In this document: one piece after another, positions 1 to 7,803 of the stretch
Numbering within the stretch: position 1 is the stretch's first letter
Layout of the letters: every line of letters begins with the position of its first letter
Source of the DNA: Pseudomonadota bacterium
GTDB taxonomy: Bacteria; Pseudomonadota; Gammaproteobacteria; Halothiobacillales; Halothiobacillaceae
Reading direction: 5' to 3'
Assembly: GCA_021795795.1 (NCBI GenBank)
Contig: JAJYPA010000190.1
Span: forward strand, 1-13,546
Length of the DNA stretch: 13,546 nt
Notes under the pieces: generated by a model
Seen by the model: the letters and a program-made list of their open reading frames with translations, nothing else
Databases searched by the model: none
What the model was told of the DNA's origin: nothing
Position numbers and translations under genes: made by a program

Positions 1-1008
1 GAGGTCATTGCGGTCGGTGACCATGACGAAAGTCGGATTCTGGAACTCTGGCGCTTCCTGCAGCATGGCGACATAGAACAGGGCCAGGAAGCTCTTTCCG
101 GAGCCTTGGGTGAACCAGACCGTGCCACCCAGTCCATCGGCGCTTTGCAGGGCTTCCTTGGCCCGCTGCACGGCTTTGAGCGTGCCGCGCATCTGGTGGT
201 AGCCAGCGATGATTTTGAAGGTCTTTCCGCTTTCCTGTTGAAACAGGATGAAGTCGCGCAGATAGGTGAGGAAGGTATCCTGCTGAAACAGACCGCGCAC
301 CAGCACTTCGAGTTCAAGTTTACCTTTGGGATCGAAACCGTCGTCTTCGACTAGCCGCCATGGCGCGTAGCGGTCAAAATCGGCGGTGACAGAGCCCACA
401 CGGGCCACTGCGCCGTCGGAGATGACATTGACAGCCGAAGGTTCGAAAAGCTGCGGGATCTCGCACTGGTAATTCGAGATCTGGTTGAACGCCTTGCGCA
501 CGTCTGCGGTGATGTCGGCTGGGTTTTTCAGTTCAATAACCCCAATCGGCAGGCCATTGAGGAACACTACCATGTCGGGACGCACCGGCAGTTTTCCCTT
601 GACCGCGAACTGATTGACCACCAGCCAGTCATTGACTTGGTTGGCCCAGTCCACTACCTGCACCAGGGCGCCGCGCTTGCCGTTATCCGTCTCGATCTCC
701 ACCGGTACGCCGTCGCGGATCCAGTGGTACATCTCGCGGTTGCCGTCTACTAAAGAGCCCGATGAGAAGCCAGCGATGCGCTCGAAAGCGTCTTCCATAG
801 CCGACGCAGGTAGATCGGGATTCAGGCGGACCAGGGCAACGCGCAGACGTTCGTGCAGGACGACCTGTGTGATGTTCTTGCGCTCTGGCGTTGCTCCGCG
901 CGGTGCGATGTCCGGCCCGGCCTTGTAGGCGTACCCAAGCTCCTGAAACCATGTGAAACAGGCGTTTTCGAGGTCGGATTCGGTCATGAGATTACTATCG
1001 AAAGCCAT
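1..1008 (-). CDS. hsdR: Type I restriction enzyme R subunit (HsdR), N-terminal part, cut by window edge
   Basis: This is the motor and nuclease subunit of a Type I restriction-modification complex, which translocates DNA using ATP and cuts far from the recognition site when that site is unmethylated. I translated it by hand from the ATG at 1008; it stays open for 336 codons to the window edge. Visible motifs are the RecB-like nuclease core (PD at 144-145 and E159-L-K161), the QxxxY motif (Q176 to Y180) and Walker A TQGSGKS at 300-306. TDRNDL follows at 331-336, as in motif Ia of HsdR helicases. A TGA stop lies directly before this ATG in frame, so no longer start is possible; ATG at codon 8 is an alternative. 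There is no strong Shine-Dalgarno sequence. The gene begins 18 nt after the OLD-type gene, so it is probably last in the operon. The DEAD-box, remaining helicase and C-terminal helical domains lie outside, so intactness cannot be judged. Confidence 0.95.
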   Translation of the reverse strand, partial: MAFDSNLMTESDLENACFTWFQELGYAYKAGPDIAPRGATPERKNITQVVLHERLRVALVRLNPDLPASAMEDAFERIAGFSSGSLVDGNREMYHWIRDGVPVEIETDNGKRGALVQVVDWANQVNDWLVVNQFAVKGKLPVRPDMVVFLNGLPIGVIELKNPADITADVRKAFNQISNYQCEIPQLFEPSAVNVISDGAVARVGSVTADFDRYAPWRLVEDDGFDPKGKLELEVLVRGLFQQDTFLTYLRDFILFQQESGKTFKIIAGYHQMRGTLKAVQRAKEALQSADGLGGTVWFTQGSGKSFLALFYVAMLQEAPEFQNPTFVMVTDRNDL

Positions 1009-1026
1009 TCATTAAACATAAAATGC

Positions 1027-3042
1027 TCATTGCAATACCTGGTTAATTTTTTCGATCAGGGCCGTAAATTGTTTGCGTTCGACGTCCGTAAGATCATCGG
1101 CTGAGTGGTCTCGCGTCCAACGGATATAAGATTTGGCCAGCTTGTACTTTGAGAAACTGTTGCCGACGGACTCGAAAATGTCAATTATTGGACGATTAGC
1201 CTGAGACGCAGCTTCTGTGGTGACGTCGATACCCAATGCATCCTTGGCAATCTCAACCAAGGTGTCACGCAAAAGATCTTCAATTTCCGGCTTGGTAACC
1301 GCGCCGGAGTAGGCATCTTTGGTGCGCAATATGCCCTTGTTGCCTAGAGTATGCATCAGCGTTTCCTGCTGGGCCGCTTGATCTCCAGCGGTGTCGGAAT
1401 CCAGTAGTGCCGCAACCTTAAAGTTCTGAGAATATAAAATGGTGGCGTAGTAGACAACCTTGCCAGCACTGGCGGCAGGAATCAGGGCGACCTTTTCGTG
1501 CAGACTGACTAGATTGGCGGCACGCAGCAGCGCTGCAGTCGCTTCCACATACCAGTAATCAGTAAGCCCCTCAAGGACCAGATTGCGCTCCTGAGTGAAC
1601 AAGCTCTGGGCCAAGTCGTAACCTAATGCCTCTTGCAATGGAAGCAGCGCCGCCGGATCTCCCGGTGCGACGGTTGTGTGCACTTTGGTGCCGGCCTTAC
1701 GCTCCGTCATTTCCACCACTCGGACCAGATCCAGCTCGTCAGGACCGACCAAAAACGGGGAATGCGTGGTGTAGATCGTCTGATTACTCCCGGACAGGCG
1801 ACTTATTGTTGATCGGAATTCGCGCTGCTTGAGCCCATGAAGAGATAAACCCGGCTCGTCTAGCAGAAGGATGGCGTTCTTATGCTTGCCAGAAGTCTCA
1901 GCAAAAAACACGATGAAGAATGACACGAGCCATTGGAAACCCTCGGAACGCTGGTGCAGTTCAATTTCAACCCCCATGTCGTCTTCCACCACCACCTTGA
2001 GATATTGCCCATCAGCATGTATACGTAGCTTATCGGCCTCGGCATGCCCCTCGCGCGGTCGCCAGACCGATCGGATTTCATGAGTCAGTTGCACACTTGC
2101 GGCATTCAGTTGGTAGCTACGTTGATCCAATTGATCTTGGTAAATTTGGACGGCCGCATGGTTGTTCACTGGCGGCACACCAGCCTTACCTAGATCAGAA
2201 AGCTGCTGGGCTGTGAAGCCCAATAGTTTTAATAGACACAGGTTCCCGTAATCATATTGGGAATCGTCTAGCAAATTGTTCGCAAGGCGCTGGGCTAGAT
2301 GATCTAACTGAATAATCGGTTTGACTCTAAAATAGTTGCTGAACAGTACGAAGGCCGGAACTCGATGGCTCAGGGTGTCCAGAGCAGCGATTCGATCGAA
2401 ATAGTTTGTGATGGCCGCCATAAGCCTATCGTACCGAGCGCACTCCGTCTCGTCCGTTTCGTCGATCAACGGCAATGCTTTGTCTAACCAGCCCTTCAGA
2501 GGGATAGCGCGCAGGTCTTCGATCGTTGTGTCAGCACTCCATCCTTCCGTGATCGTTGCTAATTCCGTGCTCGGTGGTATCGCGCCCGGTGTCCTTGCTT
2601 CGGCACGAGGGCCGATGTGCGCGCACAGGCGAGAGAGGTCATTGGTGATGACAGCGTAAGTGGCAATCGCTGGAACCCCGCGCAGTTCGTGCCATGAAGA
2701 GTTATCCAACCTTCTGCCAAATACGTATCGTGCTTGGCGCGTTGATTCCGGAATGGCCGCACGATCCTCATCGTCGAGTTCAAACTCAGCCTCGACAACA
2801 GTCACGGTCTTGGGATCAACCCTCTGAGTGGTAATGTCGTTGTACTTGGAGCGTGGATAGTCCCGTAGCGCATCGAATTTAGGGACGTCGGGCGGTGGGT
2901 TGATCTGCTGCAGAGCCTGAAGTACAGCCGTTTTACCAGCCTCATTTGGACCGACCATAATGGTCTTAGCATTTTCCAGGTCGAACCAGCCGGTGTCGAT
3001 GATGCTACGGTAGTTAGTGACCTTTGCTCTTTTTAATCGCAT
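1027..3042 (-). CDS. OLD-family ATP-dependent nuclease (ABC-type ATPase plus TOPRIM), linked to the restriction operon
   Basis: The 671-aa protein joins an N-terminal SMC/ABC-like ATPase to a C-terminal TOPRIM nuclease domain, the OLD-family architecture. Walker A is GPNEAGKT at 31-38. A signature-like segment RSEGFQW lies at 365-371, Walker B ILLLDEP at 391-397 (D395, E396), and the H-loop histidine is probably H427 in TTHSP. TOPRIM motifs follow: LVLEG with E491, then LLDSDTAGD with D548 and D550, and PEIEDLL near 585-591, a typical late OLD acidic motif. The ATG at 3042 has GGAG (3054-3051) eight nt upstream. OLD proteins act as nucleases, several in phage defence (P2 Old, GajA of Gabija). 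No GajB-like UvrD helicase is present, so Gabija is not supported. It is not PrrC or RloC, because no anticodon-nuclease domain or zinc hook is visible. Its place between hsdS and hsdR matches the 'restriction-linked ORF' (Rlo) type of arrangement; the target is unknown. Confidence 0.88.
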   Translation of the reverse strand: MRLKRAKVTNYRSIIDTGWFDLENAKTIMVGPNEAGKTAVLQALQQINPPPDVPKFDALRDYPRSKYNDITTQRVDPKTVTVVEAEFELDDEDRAAIPESTRQARYVFGRRLDNSSWHELRGVPAIATYAVITNDLSRLCAHIGPRAEARTPGAIPPSTELATITEGWSADTTIEDLRAIPLKGWLDKALPLIDETDETECARYDRLMAAITNYFDRIAALDTLSHRVPAFVLFSNYFRVKPIIQLDHLAQRLANNLLDDSQYDYGNLCLLKLLGFTAQQLSDLGKAGVPPVNNHAAVQIYQDQLDQRSYQLNAASVQLTHEIRSVWRPREGHAEADKLRIHADGQYLKVVVEDDMGVEIELHQRSEGFQWLVSFFIVFFAETSGKHKNAILLLDEPGLSLHGLKQREFRSTISRLSGSNQTIYTTHSPFLVGPDELDLVRVVEMTERKAGTKVHTTVAPGDPAALLPLQEALGYDLAQSLFTQERNLVLEGLTDYWYVEATAALLRAANLVSLHEKVALIPAASAGKVVYYATILYSQNFKVAALLDSDTAGDQAAQQETLMHTLGNKGILRTKDAYSGAVTKPEIEDLLRDTLVEIAKDALGIDVTTEAASQANRPIIDIFESVGNSFSKYKLAKSYIRWTRDHSADDLTDVERKQFTALIEKINQVLQ

Positions 3043-3066
3043 CTCGCTATCTCCGTCGATGTTATT

Positions 3067-3082
3067 TGGCTTTATAAGGCCA
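3067..3082 (-). promoter_or_regulatory. Imperfect palindrome with TATAAA, possible operator/promoter for the OLD-type gene
   Basis: The 106-nt gap between hsdS and the OLD-type gene holds the palindrome TGGCCTTATAAAGCCA (minus strand), symmetric except for one position. It contains TATAAA, a 5/6 match to a sigma70 -10 box, which would start transcription about 20 nt before the ATG at 3042. No convincing -35 hexamer lies 16-18 nt upstream. A repressible internal promoter is therefore possible but weakly supported. A short hairpin in a read-through transcript is the alternative. Confidence 0.3.
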
Positions 3083-3148
3083 GTTCAGTGGAGGTCTTGC
3101 GAAGCCAGAAAGATCACATGACGTCCAATAATATATGTATCGCATCAT

Positions 3149-4432
3149 TCAAGATAACCCGGACAGAAGATTTGCTGTTCTCTCGGAGAAATTCGGAATC
3201 CTTAGTTCACCTGAAATGAGTTTCGGCAGCAGGGTGTCGCGGAGTTGGGCGAGCGTGCGAGATTCACCGATATTGTTCCTAATCTCATCATCAAGCGGAC
3301 CGATCCTATGTTCATAGGCGTCGATCAGGACCCGACTTGGTTCGAGGAACCCCATAGCCTCGAACTGCTTCTTGTTTATCGCCCCGAACACCGTCCCAGT
3401 GTGCTCATACTGTTTCAATTCGTCCTGCAGGACCCACATGGCGTGATAGGTGAATGATCGGGCACAGGACAGGTGGCGAATAGATGCGACCCCGCGACCA
3501 ATGCAGCACTTTTCCCAGGCGAGGTTAATATCTCCAACGGGCGCGCGAACGCTCACCAAGGTGTCCTCGGCGTTCGCAATCCTTGTCGGTGCCGAACAAT
3601 ACTTCCTGTTTTCAGGGTAGCGAAACCCAAAGTCTGTCCGGCCCTGAAAGAAGGGTAAGCCATCACCAATGTCGTTGTATGTGTCGCCGGGTGGTGACTG
3701 CCCCATCGTTAAATTGAAGCACTCGCCAACTGTGCTCATCTCCCACTCCACCGGCTTACCCTCATCATCCAGTCGCTCCGGAAAAAGCCGCCAAATCTCC
3801 TCCGGCAGATACGGCTCTTGACCCTCGATCTTCGTCCGTACAGGCCCGAAGTCCACAAACCAGTCCTTGAATAGCGCGCGGGCCATATCTTCTAGGGTTT
3901 GGTTGCGGCGGCGATTGAGTTCGATCTTGTCGTCCAAGGTGCTAAGGATGTGGGCGATGGCGCGTTGTGCTTCGATTGGTGGAACTTGAACGCGGAGATT
4001 TTTGAGAACGGCGGTGTCCAACTTCCCGGCACCAATGCCGGTGTGCTCGACCTTTGAAAGCAGCATTGACTCATGAGCAGCCAGCCAGTAGTACAAATAG
4101 GTGCTACTTAAGCCGTTCTTCGGACGAAGAGATTTCACATCTTGATTGAATGCGACATCTCGTGTAGCTATACCAACAGGAATTCGCTTATGAAGCTCAC
4201 TACCCCGGACAAGAAGAAGAATATCGTTCTTACGAGCAAGCTTGCTTCTTTGCTCCAAGCCTTTCATGGTAAGCGTCCGGTCTGAATCGCTGAGCCTGCC
4301 AGATTTCATAGAACTGGCACTTATCCACGGAATATTTCCACCCCAATATTCGGGATTCTCTTTTGGAGGCGTTCCTCCCGAAGCCCAATCGGTAAGCTCA
4401 CCCAGAGAAGCCTCACGCCACTCATTCGCCAT
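3149..4432 (-). CDS. hsdS: Type I restriction-modification specificity subunit (HsdS)
   Basis: HsdS reads the split DNA target and holds HsdM and HsdR in the complex. The 427-aa protein has the usual two half-sites. The first target recognition domain covers about residues 1-150 (WREASLGELTDWASGGTPP, then the GNIPWIS motif). A conserved helical spacer with IEAQRAIAHILSTLDDKIE and LFKDWFVDFGPV follows at about 152-200. A second recognition domain runs from about 230 (WEMSTVGE...GQSPPG) to about 370. A second helical region ends in LRDTLLPKLISGELRI. Reading could begin two codons earlier at a TTG (4438), but the ATG at 4432 has GGGAG (4444-4440) seven nt upstream and is preferred. It overlaps the end of hsdM by 11 nt, implying translational coupling. 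The recognition sequence cannot be deduced. No second hsdS copy for shuffling lies in the window. Confidence 0.93.
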   Translation of the reverse strand: MANEWREASLGELTDWASGGTPPKENPEYWGGNIPWISASSMKSGRLSDSDRTLTMKGLEQRSKLARKNDILLLVRGSELHKRIPVGIATRDVAFNQDVKSLRPKNGLSSTYLYYWLAAHESMLLSKVEHTGIGAGKLDTAVLKNLRVQVPPIEAQRAIAHILSTLDDKIELNRRRNQTLEDMARALFKDWFVDFGPVRTKIEGQEPYLPEEIWRLFPERLDDEGKPVEWEMSTVGECFNLTMGQSPPGDTYNDIGDGLPFFQGRTDFGFRYPENRKYCSAPTRIANAEDTLVSVRAPVGDINLAWEKCCIGRGVASIRHLSCARSFTYHAMWVLQDELKQYEHTGTVFGAINKKQFEAMGFLEPSRVLIDAYEHRIGPLDDEIRNNIGESRTLAQLRDTLLPKLISGELRIPNFSERTANLLSGLS

Positions 4433-6008
4433 ACCCAAGCTCCCGCAAGTTCGCGTCTATCGCCGCATCCAGCCGAACCACCTCCTGCTGCTGTTCCCGC
4501 CATAGCGCCGAAAGCCGACGCATCTTCTCCGCGAACGGCTCGCCATCGTCTTCGACATCTTTAGCGCCTACATACCGTCCCGGCGTAAGCACATAGCCAT
4601 GCTTTGCGATCTCATCCAAGGTAGCCGATTTGCAGAAGCCCGGCACGTCGGCATAGCCATTCAGTCCCCATGCGGTACCGCGCCAGTTGTGATACGTCTG
4701 GGCAATCTCCTGCAATTCCTCGTCAGACAGGGCAATCTGGGTGCGGGCGATCTGGATACTGCCCATCTTGCTGGCGTCGATGAACAGTACCTGTCCCTTG
4801 CGATCAAGCGAGCCGTTTTTGCCCACGCCCTTGTTGCGGGAGAGGAACCATAGACAGGCTGGAATCTGGGTGTTGGTGAACAGTTGCCCTGGTAGAGCCA
4901 CCATACACTCCACCATATCCCCCTTCAGCATAGCTTCACGGATAGCTCCTTCGCCAGACTGATTGCTGGACATGGAGCCGTTCGCAAGCACAACGCCAGC
5001 GCGACCGTTGTTGGCCAGCTTTGAGAGGATATGCTGCAACCATGCGTAGTTCGCATTCTTGGCCGGTGGCGTGCCATACAGCCAGCGTTTATCTTCCGAG
5101 AGCGCCTTTGCTTCCCACTCCATGTTGAAGGGCGGATTGGCCAGGATGAAGTCCGCCTTTAGATCCGGATGCTGGTCGTTGGTGAAGGTGTCAGCGTATT
5201 CGCGGCCCATGTCGTAGTCGATGCCTCGGATGGCCAGGTTCATGCAGGCCAACTTCCGCGTCGTGGCCGTCATCTCCTGGCCGTAGACCACGGCCTGGCC
5301 TCGCTTGCCGCCGTGCGCTTCTATGAATCGTTCGGAGAACACAAACATGCCGCCAGAGCCACAGCAAGGATCGTAGATGCGCCCCTCAAATGGAGCCAGA
5401 ATTTCCACCAAGGTTTGTACCACTGAGCGCGGGGTATAGAACTGCCCGGCCTTTTGCCCTTCTTCCAGAGCAAAGTTGCCCAAGAAATATTCATAGACCT
5501 CACCAAACACATCCTGAGAGGCGTGCTTTTCTGGATCGAACTTCATCCTGGCGATAATACCTAACAAGTCGCCTATTTTTCCGGCGTCGATGTCCAGTCG
5601 CCCAAAGTCGCGGTACAAAACACCGCGTAGCTTGGGGTTCTCCGCCTCAATGGAGGCCATGGCGCCGTCCAGTTTGTGGGCGATGCCAGCATGCTTCGCT
5701 TGCGCGAGCAGTTTTCCATAACGCGCATCCTCGGGAATCCAAAACACGTTGTCGGCTTCAAAGAACGATTTGTCCTGAACCCATTCCTCAACCAGCTCAT
5801 CACGCAAAGCTGGATCTTCGATGTATTGGTCGCTTGCCGGATCTTCAGCCCGCGCCCGGATCACGTCAGCTTGTGCCTCGAATACGTCAGAGATGTACTT
5901 TAGGAAAACGAGGCCCAGCACAGGGTATTTGTATTCTGCGGCGGAGAGGGAGCCGCGCAGCTTGACGGCAGCATCCCAAAGGATTTTTTTGAATTCAATG
6001 TCCGTCAT
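4422..6008 (-). CDS. hsdM: Type I restriction-modification DNA methyltransferase subunit (HsdM)
   Basis: HsdM is the adenine-N6 methyltransferase that protects host DNA, using S-adenosylmethionine. The 528-aa length is normal for the family. The N-terminal HsdM_N helical domain (about 5-150, starting FKKILWDAAVKLRG) precedes the catalytic domain. That domain shows QFYTPR at 189-194, SAM-binding motif I DPCCGSGG at 213-220, an acidic residue at E245 (YGQEM), and the catalytic NPPF at 291-294, the N6-adenine class signature. The ATG at 6008 lies inside the end of the upstream recombinase gene (14-nt overlap), with GGAG (6022-6019) ten nt upstream. Translation is probably coupled to that gene. 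A run of seven adenines in the coding strand at codons 7-9 (5990-5984) is a minor slippage-prone feature. All key residues are present, so the enzyme looks functional. Confidence 0.96.
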   Translation of the reverse strand: MTDIEFKKILWDAAVKLRGSLSAAEYKYPVLGLVFLKYISDVFEAQADVIRARAEDPASDQYIEDPALRDELVEEWVQDKSFFEADNVFWIPEDARYGKLLAQAKHAGIAHKLDGAMASIEAENPKLRGVLYRDFGRLDIDAGKIGDLLGIIARMKFDPEKHASQDVFGEVYEYFLGNFALEEGQKAGQFYTPRSVVQTLVEILAPFEGRIYDPCCGSGGMFVFSERFIEAHGGKRGQAVVYGQEMTATTRKLACMNLAIRGIDYDMGREYADTFTNDQHPDLKADFILANPPFNMEWEAKALSEDKRWLYGTPPAKNANYAWLQHILSKLANNGRAGVVLANGSMSSNQSGEGAIREAMLKGDMVECMVALPGQLFTNTQIPACLWFLSRNKGVGKNGSLDRKGQVLFIDASKMGSIQIARTQIALSDEELQEIAQTYHNWRGTAWGLNGYADVPGFCKSATLDEIAKHGYVLTPGRYVGAKDVEDDGEPFAEKMRRLSALWREQQQEVVRLDAAIDANLRELGYGE

Positions 6009-6606
6009 GATTGGGCTTCTCCGAGAGGGAAGTGGCGGCGGGGTTGGGCGGATAACCGGCAGACTCTAACGCCTTGTTTAGGGTGACGCGCGACACCTTG
6101 AAATGCTTGGCCACCTCGGTCTTAGTCATGAGCGGATCGCGTAGCATGGCGGCAGCCTTGCGGACATCGTCAGCACTGAGCTTGAATTTGCGACCTCCCT
6201 TGCGGCCCCTGGCGCGCGCCGAGGACAAACCCGCCAATGTGCGTTCCCGGATCAGGCTATGCTCGAACTCGGCCAGCGCCCCGAAAATATGAAAGATGAG
6301 CTTGCCACCGGCGTTGGCGGTGTCGATGCTCTCGGTTAGGGAACGAAAGGCTATCTCGCGCTGTTCAAGGTCATGGATGATCTCAACCAGATGCTTGAGT
6401 GATCGTCCGAGGCGGTCCAGTTTCCAGACTACCAGCACGTCTCCTCGCCGCAGGGTGCGCAAACAAGCTGTGAGTTCTGGTCGATCCGCGAGCTTCCCGG
6501 TAAGCTTCTCGTGAAAGATCTGCTCGCAGCCTGCTGCCTTCAACGCATCAACCTGAAGGTCTGGGTGCTGATCTTGGGTGGAGACACGGGCGTAGCCAAT
6601 GAGCAT
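5995..6606 (-). CDS. Serine site-specific recombinase (resolvase/invertase family), first gene of the hsd operon
   Basis: The 203-aa protein is a full-length small serine recombinase of the Tn3 resolvase / DNA invertase class, which cuts and rejoins DNA through a phosphoserine bond. It has the N-terminal catalytic core (YARVSTQDQ with R7 and the probable nucleophile S9). DRLGRS follows at 64-69, with the conserved Arg pair R65/R68. The E-helix LIRERTLAGL carries R120 and R122, a basic linker RARGRKGGRK lies at 131-140, and a C-terminal helix-turn-helix at about 160-182 (TKTEVAKHFKVSRVTLNKAL). The ATG at 6606 has AAGG (6619-6616) nine nt upstream. Its 3' end overlaps the hsdM start by 14 nt. 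It may be a transposon or phage remnant captured at the front of the operon, or a DNA-binding regulator of it. No complete transposon or clear res site is visible beside it. Confidence 0.93.
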   Translation of the reverse strand: MLIGYARVSTQDQHPDLQVDALKAAGCEQIFHEKLTGKLADRPELTACLRTLRRGDVLVVWKLDRLGRSLKHLVEIIHDLEQREIAFRSLTESIDTANAGGKLIFHIFGALAEFEHSLIRERTLAGLSSARARGRKGGRKFKLSADDVRKAAAMLRDPLMTKTEVAKHFKVSRVTLNKALESAGYPPNPAATSLSEKPNHDGH

Positions 6607-6843
6607 TCAAACGTACCTTGTGTTGACGTTGAATACTTTACGGGTTGTTTTGCGTTTTTGCAAGCTCAAAAGGTGGGTTGCGCCGACGCGGCTGAAGCGT
6701 ACAATAAACGGTAGTTTGCTATGCGGGCAGGCTGCAGGTGTTTGATTTGCGAATTTGGGCCTTATACCACTGGAGGCCTGCTGAGACAATAACGGCAAAT
6801 TCAAATTTTTTATCCAACCGATAGTCTAGGATCGATTGCGAAG
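6607..6843. promoter_or_regulatory. Divergent intergenic control region between the hsd operon and the CBASS module
   Basis: This 237-nt gap separates the divergently transcribed recombinase and capV-like genes, so it must hold both promoters. Besides the minus-strand promoter it contains GCCG-ACG-CGGC near 6681-6691. GGCCT (from about 6759) pairs with AGGCC (to about 6778), and GAATTTG near 6750 matches CAAATTC near 6799. No strong plus-strand promoter stands out; the AT-rich stretch at about 6795-6815 is the likeliest zone. Recombinase binding sites could lie here, because small serine recombinases often control their own upstream region, but I could not define them. Confidence 0.4.
6635..6663 (-). 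promoter_or_regulatory. Probable sigma70 promoter of the recombinase-hsd operon
   Basis: On the minus strand TTGCAA (6663-6658) and TAAAGT (6640-6635) are separated by exactly 17 nt, each matching the sigma70 consensus at 4 of 6 positions. Transcription would start near 6628, giving a leader of about 22 nt that still includes the AAGG ribosome site before the ATG at 6606. It is the best-placed candidate for the whole minus-strand operon. Confidence 0.5.
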
Positions 6844-7791
6844 ATGACCGATGAACAGAGCACACAAAATGCGGGATCACCGCTGCGTGTGCTTACCCTG
6901 GACGGTGGCGGAGCCAAGGGCTTCTACACCTTGGGGGTGTTGAAGGAGATTGAGGCCATGATCGGGTGCCCGTTGCATCAGAAATTCGGTCTGGTCTTCG
7001 GCACAAGCACGGGCGCTATCATCGCATCACTGATCGCGTTGGGCCACAGCGTCGACACTATCCTGGATATGTACCGCGAGCATGTGCCCGCAGTGATGTC
7101 ACACAAAACGGTCTCGACCAGGTCGGCGGCATTGAAGAAGTTGGCCAACGAGGTCTTTGCAGGTGCGACGTTCGGTGACGTGAAAACCGGCATCGGTGTG
7201 GTCGCCGCCAAATGGCTCAACGAACGCCCGATGATCTTCAAGGGTAGCGTCGGCCAGGCCCATGGGCGCATCAGTACATTCGTTCCTGGCTTCGGCGTGA
7301 GCATTGCCGATGCCGTCAAGGCTTCTTGCTCGGCCTATCCCTTCTTCGAGCGCACGATCGTCCGCACCTCGATGAACGAGGACATCGAACTGATCGACGG
7401 TGGCTACTGCGCGAACAATCCGACGTTGTATGCGATCGCAGACGCAGTGCAGGCGCTTAAGCACGAGCGCAAGAACATCCGATTGGTTAGCGTCGGCGTG
7501 GGGACCTACCCGGAGCCGAAGCCAAGTGTCCTGATGCGGCTGGCGAAGAAGTACCTTGTCAGCGTCCAACTGCTGCAGAAGACCCTGGAAATCAACACGC
7601 AGTCGATGGATCAGTTGCGCCAGATTCTTTTCCACGACGTGCCAACCATTCGGATCAGCGACTCCTATGTCACGCCAGAGATGGCAACTGATTTACTGGA
7701 ACGTGACATCAAGAAGCTGGATATCCTATTCCAGCGAGGAAGGGAGTCGTTCGCCTCGCGGGAGCAGCAGCTTCGCGAATATTTGATGTAG
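6844..7791 (+). CDS. capV: CBASS effector: patatin-like phospholipase, CapV type
   Basis: The 315-aa protein is a patatin-family lipase. The oxyanion-hole loop DGGGAKG spans 20-26, the nucleophile elbow GTSTG spans 53-57 with Ser55, and the catalytic aspartate is D185 in DGGYCANNP. In CBASS systems such lipases (CapV) are switched on by a cyclic nucleotide made by the neighbouring CD-NTase and then degrade membrane phospholipids. The infected cell dies before phage release. The CD-NTase gene 12 nt downstream makes this assignment strong. The length fits CapV, and the C-terminal helical part (about 230-315) is probably the nucleotide-sensing portion. There is no signal peptide, in line with a cytoplasmic enzyme acting on the inner membrane. 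The ATG at 6844 is preceded only by a weak GAAG. It is divergent from the restriction operon. Confidence 0.9.
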   Translation: MTDEQSTQNAGSPLRVLTLDGGGAKGFYTLGVLKEIEAMIGCPLHQKFGLVFGTSTGAIIASLIALGHSVDTILDMYREHVPAVMSHKTVSTRSAALKKLANEVFAGATFGDVKTGIGVVAAKWLNERPMIFKGSVGQAHGRISTFVPGFGVSIADAVKASCSAYPFFERTIVRTSMNEDIELIDGGYCANNPTLYAIADAVQALKHERKNIRLVSVGVGTYPEPKPSVLMRLAKKYLVSVQLLQKTLEINTQSMDQLRQILFHDVPTIRISDSYVTPEMATDLLERDIKKLDILFQRGRESFASREQQLREYLM

Positions 7792-7793
7792 AT

Positions 7794-7803
7794 AGGGGGA
7801 AAG
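7794..7803 (+). promoter_or_regulatory. Strong ribosome binding site of the CD-NTase gene
   Basis: AGGGGGA with the G run four nt before the ATG at 7804 lies just after the capV stop codon. It is far stronger than the site before capV, which suggests that the synthase is translated at least as well as the effector from one shared transcript. Confidence 0.6.

Noticed and set aside
614..952. Overlapping open frames opposite or out of frame with hsdR
   Set aside because: hsdR reads continuously through the region with all expected motifs; the other frames are arginine- and serine-rich shadows.
1027..3042. Gabija (GajA) or anticodon nuclease (PrrC/RloC) assignment for the OLD-type gene
   Set aside because: No GajB-like helicase is adjacent. 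The C-terminus is TOPRIM rather than an anticodon-nuclease domain, and no zinc-hook coiled coil is seen.
3149..6606. Recombinase-driven shuffling of hsdS specificity
   Set aside because: Only one hsdS is present, with no inverted partial copy or inverted crossover repeats visible in the window.
7099..7635. 178-codon minus-strand frame inside the CapV gene
   Set aside because: It is opposite a gene with intact catalytic motifs and shows no domain of its own.
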